Positions 31,921 to 34,331 of a DNA stretch of 34,331 bases are shown here, one piece after another. A program made the translations under genes and the position numbers. Origin of the DNA: an uncultured Alistipes sp. GTDB taxonomy: Bacteria; Bacteroidota; Bacteroidia; Bacteroidales; Rikenellaceae. The first letter of the stretch is position 1; each line of letters starts with the position of its first letter. The notes below the pieces were generated by a model, which saw only the letters and a list, made by a program, of their open reading frames with translations, was not told where the DNA came from and did not search any database. The stretch spans positions 1 through 34,331 of the forward strand of contig CASDZK010000020.1 in NCBI GenBank assembly GCA_949286165.1. Direction: 5' to 3'.

Positions 31921-34038
31921 ATGAAGAAATCGATTTTATTATCCTGCGCCTTGATTCTGGCTTTCGCAAGCCTCGCGCAACCCCGGCAACGCATCGGCTT
32001 CAACGAAGGCTGGCAGTTCAAGAAACTCCCCAACGCCGACAATGTAAAATTCGCGACTGCCGCGGACACCGTATGGCACCCGGTCGATGTTCCCCATACG
32101 TGGAACAATATAGACATGCAAAATGCCAAAAACAGTTATTATGCAGGCGATGCCGTATATGAAAAAAACTATGTGCCGGAAGAGGCGCAGAAAAGCCGGC
32201 GGCACTATATTCGTTTCGAAGGGGTAGGGGAACAGGCCGAACTGTTTGTCAATGACGTTTGGGTAGGACGCCACAAAGGAGGTTATTCCGCCTTTTGCTT
32301 CGATATTACCGATTTTCTGAAATTCGGCCAGGACAATAAAATCCGCGTAAAAGTAAGCAACAAAGCGGCAGCCGACGTAATTCCCGTAAACCATCATTTG
32401 TTCGGCGTATATGGAGGGATTTACCGGCCCGTCGAAATCATCGTGACAGCTCCTACGCATTTCGCCACTACAGACTACGCATCATCCGGCATTTACATCA
32501 CTCAAAAAGAGGTCAGCGAACAATCGGCCACCGTACATGTCAAAGCGAAAATAGACACGAAACGCGAACGCCGTGGGCAATACGAATATGAAGTGTCCAT
32601 CGCCGACCAGCAAGGAAATCCGGTCGTTTCGGACAAACAGGAAATCACGGTGGAACCGGCCGGCACGCAATCCTTCACGGCCTCTTTCAAAATCGATAAT
32701 CCGCATCTGTGGAACGGACTGGCCGATCCCTATCTGTACAAGGTAACCGCTTCGCTTTATGAGAACGGTCAGAAAATCGACGAAGTGATTCAACCGTTGG
32801 GTCTTCGCACGGTCGTAGCCGTAGCGGGCGACGGTTTTTATCTGAACGGGAAAAAGGTCCCGATGTACGGCGTCTGCCGCCACCAGGACCGGGAAGGTCT
32901 GGGCAGTGCCCTGACAAACAAGGAACATGCGGAAGATCTGGAGCTGATTCGGGAAATCGGGGCCACCACCATCCGTTTCGCCCATTACCAACAATCGGAC
33001 TACATCTACTCCAAATGCGACAGCATCGGCTTCCTGATCTGGGCGGAAATTCCGTTCGTAAACCGGGTTACCACCTTCGAAGCGGACAATGCCAAGCAAC
33101 AGTTGACCGAACTGATCCGGCAAAGTTTCAACCATCCTTCCATCTATGTCTGGGGACTGCACAACGAAGTCTATAAACCGCACGACTACACCGCGGCATT
33201 GACCGCCCAGCTGCACGATCTGGCCAAGACGGAAGACCCGGACCGCTATACCGTATCGGTAAACGGATACGGGCATATGAACCATCCGGTCAACCGCAAT
33301 GCCGACATCCAGGGTATGAACCGTTATTTCGGATGGTACGAACGAACGATCGGCGCCATGAACGAATGGATCGAAAAGTTGGAAAAAGAGTATCCGGACA
33401 ACAAACTCATCCTGTCCGAATACGGAGCGGAAGCCAACATCAACCAACAACAGGAAAAATTGGGCGAATCATGGAATTTCGTCTCTCAATTCTACCCCGA
33501 AACCTACGCCACGAAAACCCATGAAACCCATTGGCCCATTATTGCCAAACATCCCTACATCATCGCTTCGTACTTATGGAACATGTTCGATTTCGCCACC
33601 CCCGCCACCCATCAGGGCGGAGTACCGGCCCGCAACATGAAAGGCATGGTTACTTTCGACCGGAAAGTCAAAAAAGACGTTTTTTACTGGTATAAAGCCA
33701 ACTGGAGCAAAGAACCCGTTTTGTACCTGACACAGCGCAGATTGACCGAACGAGAAAACAAAGTAACCGACATCACGGTTTATTCCAACATAGGAAAACC
33801 CGTCGTATTCCTGAACGGACGAAAACTGCCGGCGCCGGAACAGGGTAATACCGACGTGCATTATATTTTGAAAGACGTCACGCTGAAAAAGGGGAAAAAC
33901 ATCATCCGCACCGAAGTAACGAAAGACGGACAAAAATACTCCGACCAAATCGAATGGCATTATTCCGGTAAAACCGTCAATTCGAACGCACAGCCCGAAT
34001 TCAAAGGAAACGACAAAGAACACGGCGGATTGTTCTAA
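31921..34038 (+). CDS. secreted GH2 glycosidase, beta-galactosidase-like
   Basis: A 705-residue exported hydrolase of family GH2. The signal peptide (KKSILLSCALILAFASLAQ, residues 2-20) lacks a clear lipobox. A sugar-binding jelly-roll domain spans about 25-180 (DVPHTWNN, RHYIRFEGVGEQAELFVN, GVYGGIYRPVE). An immunoglobulin-like domain spans about 185-295. The catalytic TIM barrel starts near 300 (FYLNGKKVPMYGVCRHQD), with acid/base Glu416 in WGLHNEVY and nucleophile Glu500 in LSEYGAEA. A further immunoglobulin-like domain is at the C-terminus. It is shorter than LacZ. It follows hydG by 25 nt without a visible promoter or terminator, though function suggests it is unrelated. Whether it cuts galactosides, glucuronides or other beta-linked sugars cannot be told. 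Confidence 0.92.
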   Translation: MKKSILLSCALILAFASLAQPRQRIGFNEGWQFKKLPNADNVKFATAADTVWHPVDVPHTWNNIDMQNAKNSYYAGDAVYEKNYVPEEAQKSRRHYIRFEGVGEQAELFVNDVWVGRHKGGYSAFCFDITDFLKFGQDNKIRVKVSNKAAADVIPVNHHLFGVYGGIYRPVEIIVTAPTHFATTDYASSGIYITQKEVSEQSATVHVKAKIDTKRERRGQYEYEVSIADQQGNPVVSDKQEITVEPAGTQSFTASFKIDNPHLWNGLADPYLYKVTASLYENGQKIDEVIQPLGLRTVVAVAGDGFYLNGKKVPMYGVCRHQDREGLGSALTNKEHAEDLELIREIGATTIRFAHYQQSDYIYSKCDSIGFLIWAEIPFVNRVTTFEADNAKQQLTELIRQSFNHPSIYVWGLHNEVYKPHDYTAALTAQLHDLAKTEDPDRYTVSVNGYGHMNHPVNRNADIQGMNRYFGWYERTIGAMNEWIEKLEKEYPDNKLILSEYGAEANINQQQEKLGESWNFVSQFYPETYATKTHETHWPIIAKHPYIIASYLWNMFDFATPATHQGGVPARNMKGMVTFDRKVKKDVFYWYKANWSKEPVLYLTQRRLTERENKVTDITVYSNIGKPVVFLNGRKLPAPEQGNTDVHYILKDVTLKKGKNIIRTEVTKDGQKYSDQIEWHYSGKTVNSNAQPEFKGNDKEHGGLF

Positions 34039-34070
34039 TCCAATCCGGAACTTTAAATATCATGAAACGA

Positions 34071-34118
34071 GGGTGACCCAAAAGTCAAAGACAGACTTAA
34101 GGGTTACCTTTCTTTTTT
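34071..34118 (+). terminator. hairpin with T-run after GH2 gene, possible IS end
   Basis: GGTGACCC (34072-34079) pairs with GGGTTACC (34100-34107) through one G-U pair, with an inner AGTC/GACT (34083-34086 and 34093-34096). TTTCTTTTTTT follows. It fits an intrinsic terminator 33 nt after the GH2 stop. The sequence GAGGGTGACCCAAAAGTC also looks like an insertion-sequence terminal repeat, so it may be both. Confidence 0.55.
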
Positions 34119-34190
34119 TATAATGCCAGGAAAGTCCCGGCGAGTCTGGGTAATGGATTTTTTTGGGGGGGGAGGACAATACAGATAATT

Positions 34191-34233
34191 AACGGTTATC
34201 CTGCTGAAAATAAGCGGGATAACCGTTGTTTTT
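34191..34233 (+). terminator. 15-bp hairpin upstream of transposase
   Basis: The stem AACGGTTATCCTGCT (34191-34205) pairs with 34213-34227 through 14 Watson-Crick pairs and one G-U pair. The loop has 7 nt and is followed by GTTTTT. It should stop transcription entering the insertion sequence from the GH2 side and so limit transposase expression. Confidence 0.65.
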
Positions 34234-34256
34234 ATGGTAAAAGATTGTTATATTTA
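34225..34256 (+). promoter_or_regulatory. candidate promoter of the transposase
   Basis: GTTG (34225-34228), a 20-nt spacer and TATATTTA (34249-34256) match the Bacteroidales consensus with one mismatch per box. The -33 box overlaps the right foot of the 34191-34227 hairpin. Transcription would start near 34263, about 22 nt before the ATG. Confidence 0.4.
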
Positions 34257-34284
34257 TAGTGCAAAAAAAAAACAGTCATTTACC

Positions 34285-34331
34285 ATGGGAGCAAAGATAG
34301 TATATAAATCGTACAATCAGAACGACAGTCT
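34285..34331 (+). CDS. transposase N-terminus, cut by window edge
   Basis: Only 15 complete codons plus two bases are present: MGAKIVYKSYNQNDS and then probably Leu. The KIVYKSYNQ pattern is like the first residues of IS1182-family transposases in Bacteroidales (from memory). No catalytic part is in the window, so family assignment stays tentative. The ATG is chosen because it lies about 22 nt after the predicted transcription start. It is a partial gene, running off the right edge. Confidence 0.5.
   Translation, partial: MGAKIVYKSYNQNDS

Larger units (their letters stand above)
34071..34331 (+). mobile_element. left end of an insertion sequence, probably IS1182-like (partial)
   Basis: The window ends inside an insertion sequence. 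Supporting parts are: a probable terminal repeat near 34071-34086; a 15-bp hairpin at 34191-34227 (AACGGTTATCCTGCT with its complement, one G-U pair), typical of IS leaders that block read-through; a promoter candidate at 34225-34256; and the first codons of a transposase at 34285. The exact left boundary and any target-site duplication cannot be fixed without the right end. A T7-G8 homopolymer junction lies at about 34158-34172. Confidence 0.5.

Noticed and set aside
32482..33450. 322-codon minus-strand frame opposite the GH2 gene
   Set aside because: Val/Asp/Arg-rich antisense shadow of a clear GH2 enzyme with both catalytic Glu residues.
1..34331. CRISPR arrays, tRNA or rRNA genes, defence systems, prophage
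   Set aside because: No regular direct repeats with spacers, no cloverleaf or rRNA blocks, and no phage structural or defence-gene motifs were seen on either strand.

Overview
The window comes from a member of the Bacteroidota, most likely order Bacteroidales; genus not determined. The grounds are: promoters of the TTTG / about 20 nt / TAnnTTTG type, near absence of Shine-Dalgarno sites, a one-POTRA Omp85 protein, a carboxypeptidase-regulatory-domain outer-membrane barrel receptor, two LytTR two-component pairs with His_kinase-type sensors, an Mpi-like serine DNA invertase, and a secreted GH2 glycosidase. GC content looks like mid-40s percent (not computed). I see no rRNA, tRNA or CRISPR array.

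Layout. 1-211 holds a tiny minus-strand peptide ORF with a strong Shine-Dalgarno. 211-4579 (minus) is a proline-biosynthesis operon, proC-proB-proA, with a GT4 glycosyltransferase as last gene. 4638-4690 is a strong terminator for the next operon, rarA-kdsA (minus, 4774-6898). From the rarA promoter region a plus-strand pair diverges: a YfcE-type phosphoesterase and an Omp85-like barrel (7017-9388), closed by a terminator. 9451-15978 (minus) is a six-gene unit in the order tolC-like, macA-like, ABC ATPase, macB-like permease, LytTR-type histidine kinase, LytTR response regulator: a tripartite efflux pump plus its probable regulator. 16207-16866 (minus) is a serine recombinase of the DNA-invertase type, followed upstream by 420 gene-free bases.

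17287-22641 (plus) is a tightly packed set: LTA-synthase/sulfatase-fold membrane phosphotransferase, PAP2 phosphatase, alkaline phosphatase and PepD dipeptidase, suggesting an envelope phosphate-ester pathway. It converges at a bidirectional terminator on lrgA-lrgB (minus, 22691-23714). 23882-28635 (plus) is an outer-membrane receptor-like barrel followed by a second histidine kinase and LytTR regulator, then a 46-residue acidic small protein behind a structured leader. A NSS-family sodium:amino-acid symporter (28969-30312, minus) diverges from hydG (30390-31895, plus), the tyrosine-cleaving H-cluster maturase, followed by a secreted GH2 beta-galactosidase-like enzyme (31921-34038). The right edge cuts into an insertion sequence, probably IS1182-like, of which only the start of the transposase is present.

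Most genes are intact and ordinary. The points most worth following are: the symporter/hydG divergent pair (possible tyrosine supply to HydG), the phosphatase operon, the invertase with its empty flank, the 46-residue protein with a stem abutting its start codon, and the 15-residue peptide ORF with an atypically strong ribosome binding site. No clearly new multi-gene defence or natural-product system is visible.
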